The notes under the pieces are model-generated. The model had not been told where the DNA came from and searched no databases. It saw nothing but the letters and a program-made list of their open reading frames with translations. Shown piece by piece: positions 10,668-17,463 of a stretch of 29,896 nt of DNA. The stretch comes from a virus. Every line of letters starts with the position of its first letter. Position 1 is the stretch's first letter. The stretch spans positions 1 through 29,896 of the IMG/VR virus record IMGVR_UViG_3300027582_000012. The stretch is one strand, 5' to 3'. The translations under genes and the position numbers were made by a program.

Positions 10668-12117
10668 ATACGTGATGAAGCCACAAGGCGTGGTACTCGA
10701 GGAGTTCGCTGACTGTCGCGCGCGTAACTCATTCATTATGGGGCCACTAGGCTCCGGCAAGACCGTCCAAGTAATCCTCAAGCTCCTTGAGCTGATGTGC
10801 CAGCAAGCACCAGTGACGCGGGAGAGTCATCCCAACTACGGCATTCGGCTCAGTCGGATCATTGCCGCTCGAAATACTTACAGTGAATTGTTCTCAACCA
10901 CGATTAAGGATTGGATCGAGGTGCATGGCGATCTAGGTGAGTTCAAGCAGGGGAACAAGGAACCGCCAACGCATCGACTCGAGTTCAAGCTGGAGGATGG
11001 GACGACGGTTAAGAGCGAGGTCATCTTCATAGCCTTTGATCGCCCTGAGCACGTCAAGAAGGCGAGGGGTATCCAGACTACATGGGTGTGGCTAAACGAG
11101 GCTAAGGAGCATTCTAAGAGCGTTGTGGACATGCTTGACCTGCGATGCGGTCGATACCCGTCGATGAAGGAAGGCGTGAAGCCTACGCATTATGGGATGC
11201 TGGGAGACTCGAATGCGCCCGATGAGGATCACTGGTATTACAAGCTGGCTGAAGAAGATCGACCAGAGGATTGGAAGTTTCACCGCCAACCGGGTGGTGT
11301 ATATCGGGAAGGCGACGGATGGTATCTCAACGAAAAGGCAGAGAATCTTAATAACCTACCGGACGGCTATTACCGGCGAGGTCTACAGGGTAAGACTGAT
11401 GATTGGATCAAGGTTAATCTCGCGAATGAGTACGGCTTTGTCTCTAGCGGTAAGCCAGTTCATCCTTTGTACACTGATTCTATTCACTGCATGGCTGACG
11501 TTTATCAGCCTAATACTGATCAACCTATTGTGCTTGGCTTTGACTTCGGTCGGACTCCAGCTTGTGCGTTTCTTCAGAGAGATGCGTTGGGCCGCTGGGT
11601 TTGTTTTGATGAGTTTTGTCTGACTGACTCTGGGGCGGTGGACTTTGCACCTAGCCTCAAACGTTACATTGATGCGAACTACCCGAAGTGCCGATTCAGA
11701 GGCTGGGGTGATCCATCGGGTGACAATAAGAACCAAGCCAATGCAGACACGCCCTTCAAGATCATGCGAGCGGCTGGCATACCCTGTACGCCTACACTGA
11801 CAAACGATCCTGCATTGCGACGTGCGGCGCTAGAGATACCGATGAAAGAACTCTGCATGGATGGTAAGCCACGATTCTTGATTAGCCCTAAAGCACGAAT
11901 GATTCGTAAGGGATTGCAGGGTGGCTTCTGTTACCGGCGCATTCAGATATCGGGTGAGAAGTACACGGATGAGCCTGATAAGAACGAATACAGTCACCCG
12001 GTTGAAGCATTGGAGTACGCACTGCAAGGTGAAGGCGAAGGCAGACAGGCACTAACTAACTTACATACGCAGAACAGAAAGGTGCGCCAGATGAAGATGG
12101 ATGTCCGTGTCTTCTGA
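10654..12117 (+). CDS. terL: Terminase large subunit
   Basis: The 487-residue protein has the packaging ATPase and nuclease. Walker A is GPLGSGKT (30-37); Walker B with catalytic Glu is WVWLNE (144-149, E149). The nuclease domain shows VLGFDFGRTP (D297), the acidic E320 and WGDPSG (D353), and a final HPVEALEYAL (448-457). It packages phage DNA into the prohead with portal and small subunit. Length and order of motifs are normal for podoviruses. It begins inside the previous gene and ends overlapping the next by 17 bases, so expression is coupled. Confidence 0.95.
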   Translation: MATIEYVMKPQGVVLEEFADCRARNSFIMGPLGSGKTVQVILKLLELMCQQAPVTRESHPNYGIRLSRIIAARNTYSELFSTTIKDWIEVHGDLGEFKQGNKEPPTHRLEFKLEDGTTVKSEVIFIAFDRPEHVKKARGIQTTWVWLNEAKEHSKSVVDMLDLRCGRYPSMKEGVKPTHYGMLGDSNAPDEDHWYYKLAEEDRPEDWKFHRQPGGVYREGDGWYLNEKAENLNNLPDGYYRRGLQGKTDDWIKVNLANEYGFVSSGKPVHPLYTDSIHCMADVYQPNTDQPIVLGFDFGRTPACAFLQRDALGRWVCFDEFCLTDSGAVDFAPSLKRYIDANYPKCRFRGWGDPSGDNKNQANADTPFKIMRAAGIPCTPTLTNDPALRRAALEIPMKELCMDGKPRFLISPKARMIRKGLQGGFCYRRIQISGEKYTDEPDKNEYSHPVEALEYALQGEGEGRQALTNLHTQNRKVRQMKMDVRVF

Positions 12118-12454
12118 TATCGCATACGTGGCGTTCTCTATCGACGAGGGGCATTGGTGGTCGTGGATGCTACACCCCGAGATTAGGCATTGTTACGTCG
12201 TGATTCCGAACGATGGCGAATGGTTTGCGGTTGGCAAGTCAACGCAAGGGATTGAGTTCATAATCGTCGATAACATTACCGATGTAGTCGAGAACGATAT
12301 TCTGATAAAATCGCAGGTTCATAGACCTAAGCGCGGTCTGTTTATGTTGAATACGTGCGTTGGGTATACGAAGCAGGTGTTGGGTATAAACAAACCGTTT
12401 ATCTGGACGCCTTATCAACTGTATCGGTATTTGGAGAAGCAGGATGGCAGGTAA
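12101..12454 (+). CDS. Phage protein of unknown function, possible permuted papain-like fold
   Basis: The 117-residue product overlaps TerL and carries two points of interest: His30 in EIRHCYVVI and Cys86 in LNTCVGYTKQVLGI, followed by FIWTPYQLYRYL. Such order (His before Cys) is found in permuted NlpC/P60-like hydrolases, and I recall similar short phage proteins with TCVxxxKxxLGI and TPYQLYxYL. A hydrolase role is only a suggestion. No signal peptide. It sits between terminase and portal, so it might also be a minor head protein. Confidence 0.55.
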   Translation: MSVSSDIAYVAFSIDEGHWWSWMLHPEIRHCYVVIPNDGEWFAVGKSTQGIEFIIVDNITDVVENDILIKSQVHRPKRGLFMLNTCVGYTKQVLGINKPFIWTPYQLYRYLEKQDGR

Positions 12455-12665
12455 GATGCGGCAAAGCTTGCGCGGTATCGACAGGATACACCGCAAAGGC
12501 TTCAAGAAGATTGACCGGGTTCGCAGAGGCAAGAGCCTTCTTGGCGAGCTTGGTGTTAAGAGCGGCAGTAACCGAAAAGCACAGCAAGACACTATTGGTT
12601 ATGACGGTAAAGACTTCACACGTAACGGGGAAAAGACCACCCGTGACTCGTTAAGGATGGGATGA
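12444..12665 (+). CDS. Small basic phage protein of unknown function
   Basis: ATG 12444 follows GGAG (12433-12436) with a 7-base gap. The 73-residue product is basic, with AGKMRQSLRGIDRIHRKGFK then KIDRVRRGKSLLGELG, and a polar end (TIGYDGKDFTRNGEKT). No recognised motif. Basic proteins in the packaging/head region may bind DNA or serve in the virion. It overlaps the previous gene by 11 bases and ends 1 base before the next start. Confidence 0.6.
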   Translation: MAGKMRQSLRGIDRIHRKGFKKIDRVRRGKSLLGELGVKSGSNRKAQQDTIGYDGKDFTRNGEKTTRDSLRMG

Positions 12666-12666
12666 A

Positions 12667-12978
12667 ATGAAATCACCGAAAGCACCTAAGCCATCAGCAC
12701 AGCAAGTAGCTGTCGAGCGCCGTCAGGCAGTAGCACTGGATGAAGAGATTGCGGAGCAGGAAGAACGCTTCCGTGCTATGGCTCGCGGCAAGCTAGGAAC
12801 TAAGTCTTTATTGGGCGGTGTACCACGTAGCCGTGCAGAGTCCGCAGGAGGCCGTGCAGGAGCGGCTCCAGCTCGAACCATGTTAGGCATGGGCGGTATG
12901 GGCGGCGTCTCTCCCGGCGGTGCTGGCGGCGGTATGCGCTCTGGCCCGTACTCTGGCACACAAGCACAACTTAAATAG
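12667..12978 (+). CDS. Pre-portal phage protein, Gly-rich tail
   Basis: The 103-residue product reads KSPKAPKPSAQQVAVERRQA (2-21), then an acidic helix (DEEIAEQEERFRAM) and ARGKLGTKSLLGG, followed by a Gly/Met/Ala-rich tail (about 60-95). I know similar proteins directly before podovirus portals, starting KAPKxPxPS and with RGxLGxxSLLxG, function unknown. The tail is low in complexity and probably disordered. No membrane segment. Confidence 0.7.
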   Translation: MKSPKAPKPSAQQVAVERRQAVALDEEIAEQEERFRAMARGKLGTKSLLGGVPRSRAESAGGRAGAAPARTMLGMGGMGGVSPGGAGGGMRSGPYSGTQAQLK

Positions 12979-12986
12979 GTAGCACT

Positions 12987-14552
12987 ATGAGCTTGCCCCC
13001 GCATCTTGGCTCGGTCCAAGACATAAAGGAACGTGAACAGAAAGCGTTTAGCACTCAAGCAATGTGGCATGACCAATTGCAGGATGTGTACGAATACTTT
13101 CTACCGCAACGTAACCTGTTTGATACCGAGAACACCGGTCAGAAGAAGATGGACCGCATCTTTGACTCGACTGCGTTGACAGCTATCCAGCAAGGTGCGA
13201 GCAAGCTACAGGAAAACATTGCTCCGATCTGGTCACGTTGGGCTACCTTCCAGCCGACCGAAGAGATCATCCGGTTGTTGGAGTCAGGCCAGTTCGATGT
13301 ATCCGAAGAGGATGTGCGAGCCAACCTAGATCAGCAGTGCGAGCTGGTCTTTGATTACCTGAATCGCTCTAACTTCCATACTCAGTTCTATGAAGCGGCG
13401 CTTGATCTTCTCGTGGGTACGGCAACCATGAAGATCGAAGAGACAGACGATGAGACCAACCCTATTTGCTTCAACACGATCCCACAGAAGGGCATTGCGT
13501 TTGAAGAGGGTCCGTACGGAACGGTCGAGACACACTGGCGACGGTTTCAAGTCAAGGCTCGCTTACTAGAGCGTATGTGGCAGGGCTTTGAAGCCTCGCA
13601 GAATGTACGCAACATGATCGAGAACAGTCCCAACACTGAAGTTAGCGTGTCTGAGGGCGTGATCTTTGACCCTAAGAGCAAGCGATACTACGGATGCCTG
13701 TGGGTTAACAATGAAAAGTCTTTCTCATGGACTGAAGACTTCGGGGAATCAAGCCCTTGGGTTACTGGTCGATACACAAAGGTAGCCGGTGAGATACGTG
13801 GTCGCGGTCCAGCAATGCAGTCATTGCCCGATGTACGCTCACTGAACAAGGCGAAAGAGTTTGTCTTGCAGAAAGCCGCAATAGACCTTGCCGGTATGTA
13901 TACGGCTACTGACGACGGCGTTACTAACCCGTACAATATGGTGATTGCCCCCGGTGTCGTAATTCCAGTCGGATCAAACAACACCAACAACCCTTCTATT
14001 CAACGTCTCGATACAGGATCGAACCTTGCTCTCGCGCAATTTGAAATCGTCGAGCTTCAAAACGCTATCAAGTTGGCAATGTTCAACGACTTGCGTGATC
14101 CTTCTGGTCCTGTTCGTAGCGCCACTGAAGTTGCTATTGAATCCAGAGAGCTTGCAAAGCGGATCGGGTCGGCATTTGGGCGACTTCAGACCGAGATACT
14201 CATACCAATACTCAAGCGTGTCGTCGCTATACTGACTCGACGCGGATTGATCGTACCTATCGAGCTTGATGGCCGCGATGTACGAGTTAAGTTCACATCT
14301 CCACTAGCACGAGCGCAAGACGGCGAAGACTTACTGGCTGTTCAGCAAGCCGTACAGTTCGTATTAGGTACGTCTGGCCCCGAGCAGGTACTCATGGCTT
14401 ATAAGACTGAGGACTTCGGTACGTGGGCGGCAGAAAAAACAGGGATGCCCTCTGAATTGGTACGGTCTGAGGTCGAGAAACAGCAGATCATCCAAGCCGG
14501 TGCACAAGCTCAGATGCAACAACAACAACCACAACCAATGGAAGCTGAATGA
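12987..14552 (+). CDS. Portal protein (head-tail connector)
   Basis: The 521-residue protein fits podovirus portals: it starts HLGSVQDIKEREQKAF, then MWHDQLQDVYEYFLPQRNLF (27-46), IFDSTALTAIQQGASKLQEN (58-77), and a central beta-rich wing (about 150-250). Residues 260-420 contain the connector core with LNKAKEFVLQKAAIDLAG and SATEVAIESRELAKRIGSAFG. The C-terminal end is Gln-rich. A dodecameric ring of this protein sits at one capsid vertex and feeds DNA with the terminase. Length and features are normal. It is coupled to the next gene by ATGA. Confidence 0.92.
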   Translation: MSLPPHLGSVQDIKEREQKAFSTQAMWHDQLQDVYEYFLPQRNLFDTENTGQKKMDRIFDSTALTAIQQGASKLQENIAPIWSRWATFQPTEEIIRLLESGQFDVSEEDVRANLDQQCELVFDYLNRSNFHTQFYEAALDLLVGTATMKIEETDDETNPICFNTIPQKGIAFEEGPYGTVETHWRRFQVKARLLERMWQGFEASQNVRNMIENSPNTEVSVSEGVIFDPKSKRYYGCLWVNNEKSFSWTEDFGESSPWVTGRYTKVAGEIRGRGPAMQSLPDVRSLNKAKEFVLQKAAIDLAGMYTATDDGVTNPYNMVIAPGVVIPVGSNNTNNPSIQRLDTGSNLALAQFEIVELQNAIKLAMFNDLRDPSGPVRSATEVAIESRELAKRIGSAFGRLQTEILIPILKRVVAILTRRGLIVPIELDGRDVRVKFTSPLARAQDGEDLLAVQQAVQFVLGTSGPEQVLMAYKTEDFGTWAAEKTGMPSELVRSEVEKQQIIQAGAQAQMQQQQPQPMEAE

Positions 14553-14824
14553 CTTGGGAAACAATTGAGGGCGCAAGCCCGGATGCCAAGAGACAGAAAG
14601 CCAAAGCACAAGAACAGATAACGGAACTCACCAAAGCCTATGCCCGATGCTTCAACACTGAAGACGGGCAGAAGGTCTTAGAGGATCTGACCCGTCGCTT
14701 TCTATTCGATAACTCAACCGCCCTATCTAGCCAGAACGTCGCGTATGAAGCGGCGTATCACAATGGTGAAGCTGGCGTTATCCGCATGATCATCCACTAC
14801 ATACAGCAAACCGAGAGACTATGA
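14549..14824 (+). CDS. Bbp19-like structural protein
   Basis: The 91-residue helical product has KAYARCFNTEDGQKVLEDLT (29-48), then RRFLFDN and YEAAYHNGEAGVIRMIIHYI (67-86). The ARCFxTEDGQKVLxDLxxRF and xxGxxxVIxxI pattern matches the Bbp19-like proteins of BPP-1 type podoviruses, which lie between portal and scaffold. It is probably a minor structural or assembly protein. Start and stop both overlap neighbours (ATGA). Confidence 0.75.
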   Translation: MTWETIEGASPDAKRQKAKAQEQITELTKAYARCFNTEDGQKVLEDLTRRFLFDNSTALSSQNVAYEAAYHNGEAGVIRMIIHYIQQTERL

Positions 14825-15138
14825 CCGAAGAAACCAAGAAGCGTGGGCGCAAGTCGAAGCCCAAGTACGAGGTATCCGGCAATGACATGGACCACCTAGC
14901 AACTATTGGGTGCGAACTTGATTGGCTGGAACGATTACATGACCGATATGGCTTTGAGAAGTTCGAGTACATCCATAAGTTTCGAGCTTTCAGGTGCTAC
15001 AAAGACGGTCAACACGTTGATTGGATCGACGTAAACGATCTTGCTGTGATCAATGGCAAGCGCAGGGTGGAATCTATCCTGCTAAGACACCAGCCCGTAA
15101 ATGTTAAACGAGCAGTAATTCAATATCCTTGGAGATAA
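14821..15138 (+). CDS. Phage protein of unknown function between portal and scaffold
   Basis: The 105-residue protein starts with a Lys/Arg-rich stretch (ETKKRGRKSKPKYEV), followed by a likely alpha/beta part (CELDWLERLHDRYGFEKFE, then FRAFRCYKDGQHVDWIDVND). No clear motif. Position suggests a minor capsid or assembly role. It starts in the previous stop (ATGA) and its stop comes 2 bases before the scaffold ATG; the end of its coding region carries the scaffold ribosome site. Confidence 0.7.
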   Translation: MTEETKKRGRKSKPKYEVSGNDMDHLATIGCELDWLERLHDRYGFEKFEYIHKFRAFRCYKDGQHVDWIDVNDLAVINGKRRVESILLRHQPVNVKRAVIQYPWR

Positions 15139-15140
15139 TC

Positions 15141-15875
15141 ATGGAAGAACAGGCCGTAGAAAGTAACGACACCCTGCAATCATTAGTAGACGCCGCAGAA
15201 CCCACATTAGGTGAAGGCGAATTCTTTTTGAGTGATGGGATCAAGGGCGTTGGCGATCAACCCGAGTGGTACAAAGCCGACAAGTACAAGTCAGTATCAG
15301 AGCAAGCCAAGGCATACACCGAGCTAGAGAAGAAGTTCGGGGGATTCACTGGCGCACCTAAAGACGGATACTCCGTTATTGAAGGTGTAGAGTCAGACGA
15401 CGCGTTATGGCAGGAGCTAGTGTCGTTTGGTGAGAAGACCAACATGTCTCAGTCTGCAATGAACGACGCATGGGAATTATTATCCGCACAAGATCAAGCG
15501 GCTGAAGAAGTATCAATGGAAGTTGAGCTTCAGAAGCTAGGCGATAACGGTGTAGAGCGTGTCAAGGTTGTCGAGCAGTACATGAAGAACAATCTCGATG
15601 GCGACACATACGAGCGGTTACGTTATGCCGTAAACAGTGCCGAAGCTGTTGAGCTGATCGAAGCCTTAGTTAAGTCAACCGCCCCTGCTAAGTTGCCGAT
15701 TGATGGCTACATTGAACCGGGTGGCGTTACATGGACTGACATTGAAGCTGAGATGTTTAAGAAGCATGAGAGCGGCCAGATGCTTCGTGCGGTCGATCCT
15801 AACCACGAGGCCAAGGTTCAACGCATGATGAAAGAGTTTGGTGGTGATAAGCCCAATGTACGCGTTGTTGGCTAA
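15141..15875 (+). CDS. Scaffolding protein
   Basis: ATG 15141 is preferred over 15129 because GGAG (15131-15134) is 6 bases before it; this gives 244 residues. The protein is acidic, largely helical and lacks cysteine, as scaffolds are. It has DQPEWYKADKYKSVSEQAKA (about 38-57), YTELEKKFGGFTGAPKDGYS, and a C-terminal end with MFKKHESGQMLRAVDPNHEA. The WYKxDKYKSVxEQAKAYxELEKKFG pattern is common in phage scaffold proteins. It lies directly before the capsid gene. It helps assemble the prohead and leaves it before maturation. Confidence 0.85.
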   Translation: MEEQAVESNDTLQSLVDAAEPTLGEGEFFLSDGIKGVGDQPEWYKADKYKSVSEQAKAYTELEKKFGGFTGAPKDGYSVIEGVESDDALWQELVSFGEKTNMSQSAMNDAWELLSAQDQAAEEVSMEVELQKLGDNGVERVKVVEQYMKNNLDGDTYERLRYAVNSAEAVELIEALVKSTAPAKLPIDGYIEPGGVTWTDIEAEMFKKHESGQMLRAVDPNHEAKVQRMMKEFGGDKPNVRVVG

Positions 15876-15895
15876 TACGCAGTGTGTGGTATCAT
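15868..15895 (+). promoter_or_regulatory. Promoter before the capsid gene
   Basis: TTGGCT (15868-15873) and TATCAT (15890-15895) are 16 bases apart, with TGG before the -10 (extended -10). Its -10 region GTGGTATCAT resembles GTGGTATACT at 8667-8676. High need for capsid protein makes a promoter here plausible. Confidence 0.5.
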
Positions 15896-15901
15896 AGCGA
15901 G

Positions 15902-16023
15902 ATCGGATACCCCTTTCACAAGGCCCGGTAGTTTTAGGTTGAACGACTGACCGACTATCGGGTACTCAGTCCAAAATCTCTTAATCAATTTTTTTTTCAA
16001 TTTGACATAGAGGAGACTGAATC
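15902..16023 (+). promoter_or_regulatory. Structured leader of the capsid gene
   Basis: CCCGGTAGT (15924-15932) pairs with ACTATCGGG (15954-15962) with one G-U pair and a 21-base loop, giving a 9-bp stem; inside, GGTT and GACC may pair further. TACCC (15909-15913) and GGGTA (15960-15964) compete. A nine-T run at 15989-15997 and a strong AGGAG (16011-16015) follow. The leader could stabilise the capsid mRNA or regulate it. Confidence 0.5.
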
Positions 16024-16857
16024 ATGTCAATTAATCTCTCCGCAGTAGCGGTAACTGAATTTGACAGCATGGTGAAGCACGCCTACGCAAACATGGGCTT
16101 GCTTAAGAACGCTGTCACACTCCGAAACAACGTCGTAGGTGATACCTACAAATTCCGTCGTATGGGCAAAGGCCTTGCTAACCAGAAGGCTAGTTCTGCC
16201 GATGTAGTTGCAATGGGTGTTGGACACGAGTTCAAGACTGCAACACTCGTAAACTGGAACGCGCCTGAGTTCACAGACATCTTTGACGCACAAGACGTAA
16301 ACTTTGACGAGAAGCAAGAGCTGGCATCTACAATCGCTGGTGCCTTGGGTCGTCGTTGTGACCAGCTTGTCATTGATGCTATGGACGCTTCTACTCCACT
16401 GACTACTGCTGTAGCCGCTGGTGGTACTAACCTCACAATCGCTAAGGTCAACCAAGCACAGGTTGAGCTACGTGATCAGGGCGTACCAAATACAGAGCTT
16501 TTCGCAGTAATCGAAGCTGGTGGATTGGGTGGACTCTTGGCTGATGAGAAGGCAACTTCTTCTGACTACCAAGCGGTCAAGGCTCTTGTATCTGGTGAGA
16601 TCAACTCTCTTGTTGGCTTCCAGTTCATCATCCTTGAAACTCGTGCGGAAGGCGGTCTGACTGAAGCGGCTAACGTCGTGGACTCTTGGTTCTTCCAGCG
16701 TCCGTCTGTCGGCCTTGCTATCGGTATCGACATGAAGACTGAGATCAACTACGTTCCTGAGAAGACTTCTTGGCTGTCTAACGGCATGCTGAAGGCTGGC
16801 TCTGTCGTTCGCGACGAAGGTGGTTTGGTTAAGGTTCAGTACGACAAGACTGCATAA
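16024..16857 (+). CDS. Major capsid protein
   Basis: The 277-residue protein has features of the BPP-1 Bbp17-type HK97-fold capsid proteins: FDSMVKHAYANMGLLKNAVT (14-33), NVVGDTYKFRRMGKG (35-49), WNAPEFTDIFDAQDVNFDEK (78-97) and TIAGALGRRCDQLVIDAM (102-119). Codon use is strongly biased (CGT, GCT, AAC, GAC favoured), more than its neighbours, as expected for a protein made in large amounts. It has its own probable promoter, structured leader, strong AGGAG site and a terminator after it. It is shorter than many capsid proteins but complete. Confidence 0.88.
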   Translation: MSINLSAVAVTEFDSMVKHAYANMGLLKNAVTLRNNVVGDTYKFRRMGKGLANQKASSADVVAMGVGHEFKTATLVNWNAPEFTDIFDAQDVNFDEKQELASTIAGALGRRCDQLVIDAMDASTPLTTAVAAGGTNLTIAKVNQAQVELRDQGVPNTELFAVIEAGGLGGLLADEKATSSDYQAVKALVSGEINSLVGFQFIILETRAEGGLTEAANVVDSWFFQRPSVGLAIGIDMKTEINYVPEKTSWLSNGMLKAGSVVRDEGGLVKVQYDKTA

Positions 16858-16866
16858 GTCTTACAC

Positions 16867-16893
16867 GGCCCCTTCGGGGGCCATTCTATTTCT
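16867..16893 (+). terminator. Intrinsic terminator after capsid gene
   Basis: GGCCCC and GGGGCC pair perfectly with a TTCG tetraloop (16867-16882), followed by ATTCTATTTCT. Ten bases after the capsid stop, it probably partly stops transcription, lowering the expression of tail genes. Confidence 0.8.
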
Positions 16894-16902
16894 GGGTGGG
16901 TT

Positions 16903-17463
16903 ATGGCGAGCAAGATCGACTTAATTAGCAATGCACTTATTCTAATTGGTGACACTCCGATTAATTCACTTACTGGTGGATCACGGCGCGAGACTGTCGC
17001 GAACAATCTATACGACAACATTGTCCAAAACGAGCTGACAAAGCATCGCTGGGGCTTTGCTCGTAGGCAAGAACAGATGTCCCGCTTGACGGACGTGCCT
17101 GTGAACCCGAATCAATGGGCAACAATTTACCAGCTACCGACTGATTTATTGTTTCTAATCACTGTATCGCCTGATTCCAACTATCAGATATACGGCGACA
17201 AGGTGTACAGCAATTCAGATAACGCCATGTTTGCTGACTATATTGCCAACACGCCCGAGGCTGAGTGGCCTGTGTACTTCGCCAAGATGATCGAGTACGC
17301 ACTGGCTATGGACTTCGCCGCAAGCATTAGAGACAGCTCTGCGGCTAGAGGTGAGATGGCCGCGGCCTATGTGAATGCGTCCCGTATGGCGCGTTTCACG
17401 GACTCTCAGCAGTATCCGACGCAACAATTAAGAAGTAACCCATTTACTAACGTGAGGTTCTAA
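16903..17463 (+). CDS. Tail tubular protein A-like (T7 gp11-like)
   Basis: The 186-residue protein has the standard start SKIDLISNALILIGDTPINS followed by a helix with ELTKHRWGFARRQEQM (46-61), and YQLPTDLLFLITV and AEWPVYFAKMIEYALAMDFA later. IxNxALxxIGxxPI and RWxFAxRR mark the podovirus gatekeeper (adaptor) proteins joining portal and tail nozzle. Length is as expected. It is first after the terminator and coupled to the next gene (TAATG). Confidence 0.85.
   Translation: MASKIDLISNALILIGDTPINSLTGGSRRETVANNLYDNIVQNELTKHRWGFARRQEQMSRLTDVPVNPNQWATIYQLPTDLLFLITVSPDSNYQIYGDKVYSNSDNAMFADYIANTPEAEWPVYFAKMIEYALAMDFAASIRDSSAARGEMAAAYVNASRMARFTDSQQYPTQQLRSNPFTNVRF

Noticed and set aside
11192-11623. 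143-codon plus-strand frame within TerL
   Set aside because: TerL motifs are complete in the other frame; this one lacks a ribosome site and recognisable motifs.
15921-15966. tRNA-like or tRNA fragment in the capsid leader
   Set aside because: The stem and loop sizes do not fit a cloverleaf and there is no T-loop GTTCGA or CCA end; described as a leader hairpin instead.
16027-16455. 142-codon minus-strand frame opposite the capsid gene
   Set aside because: A result of strong codon bias in the capsid gene; no start signals.
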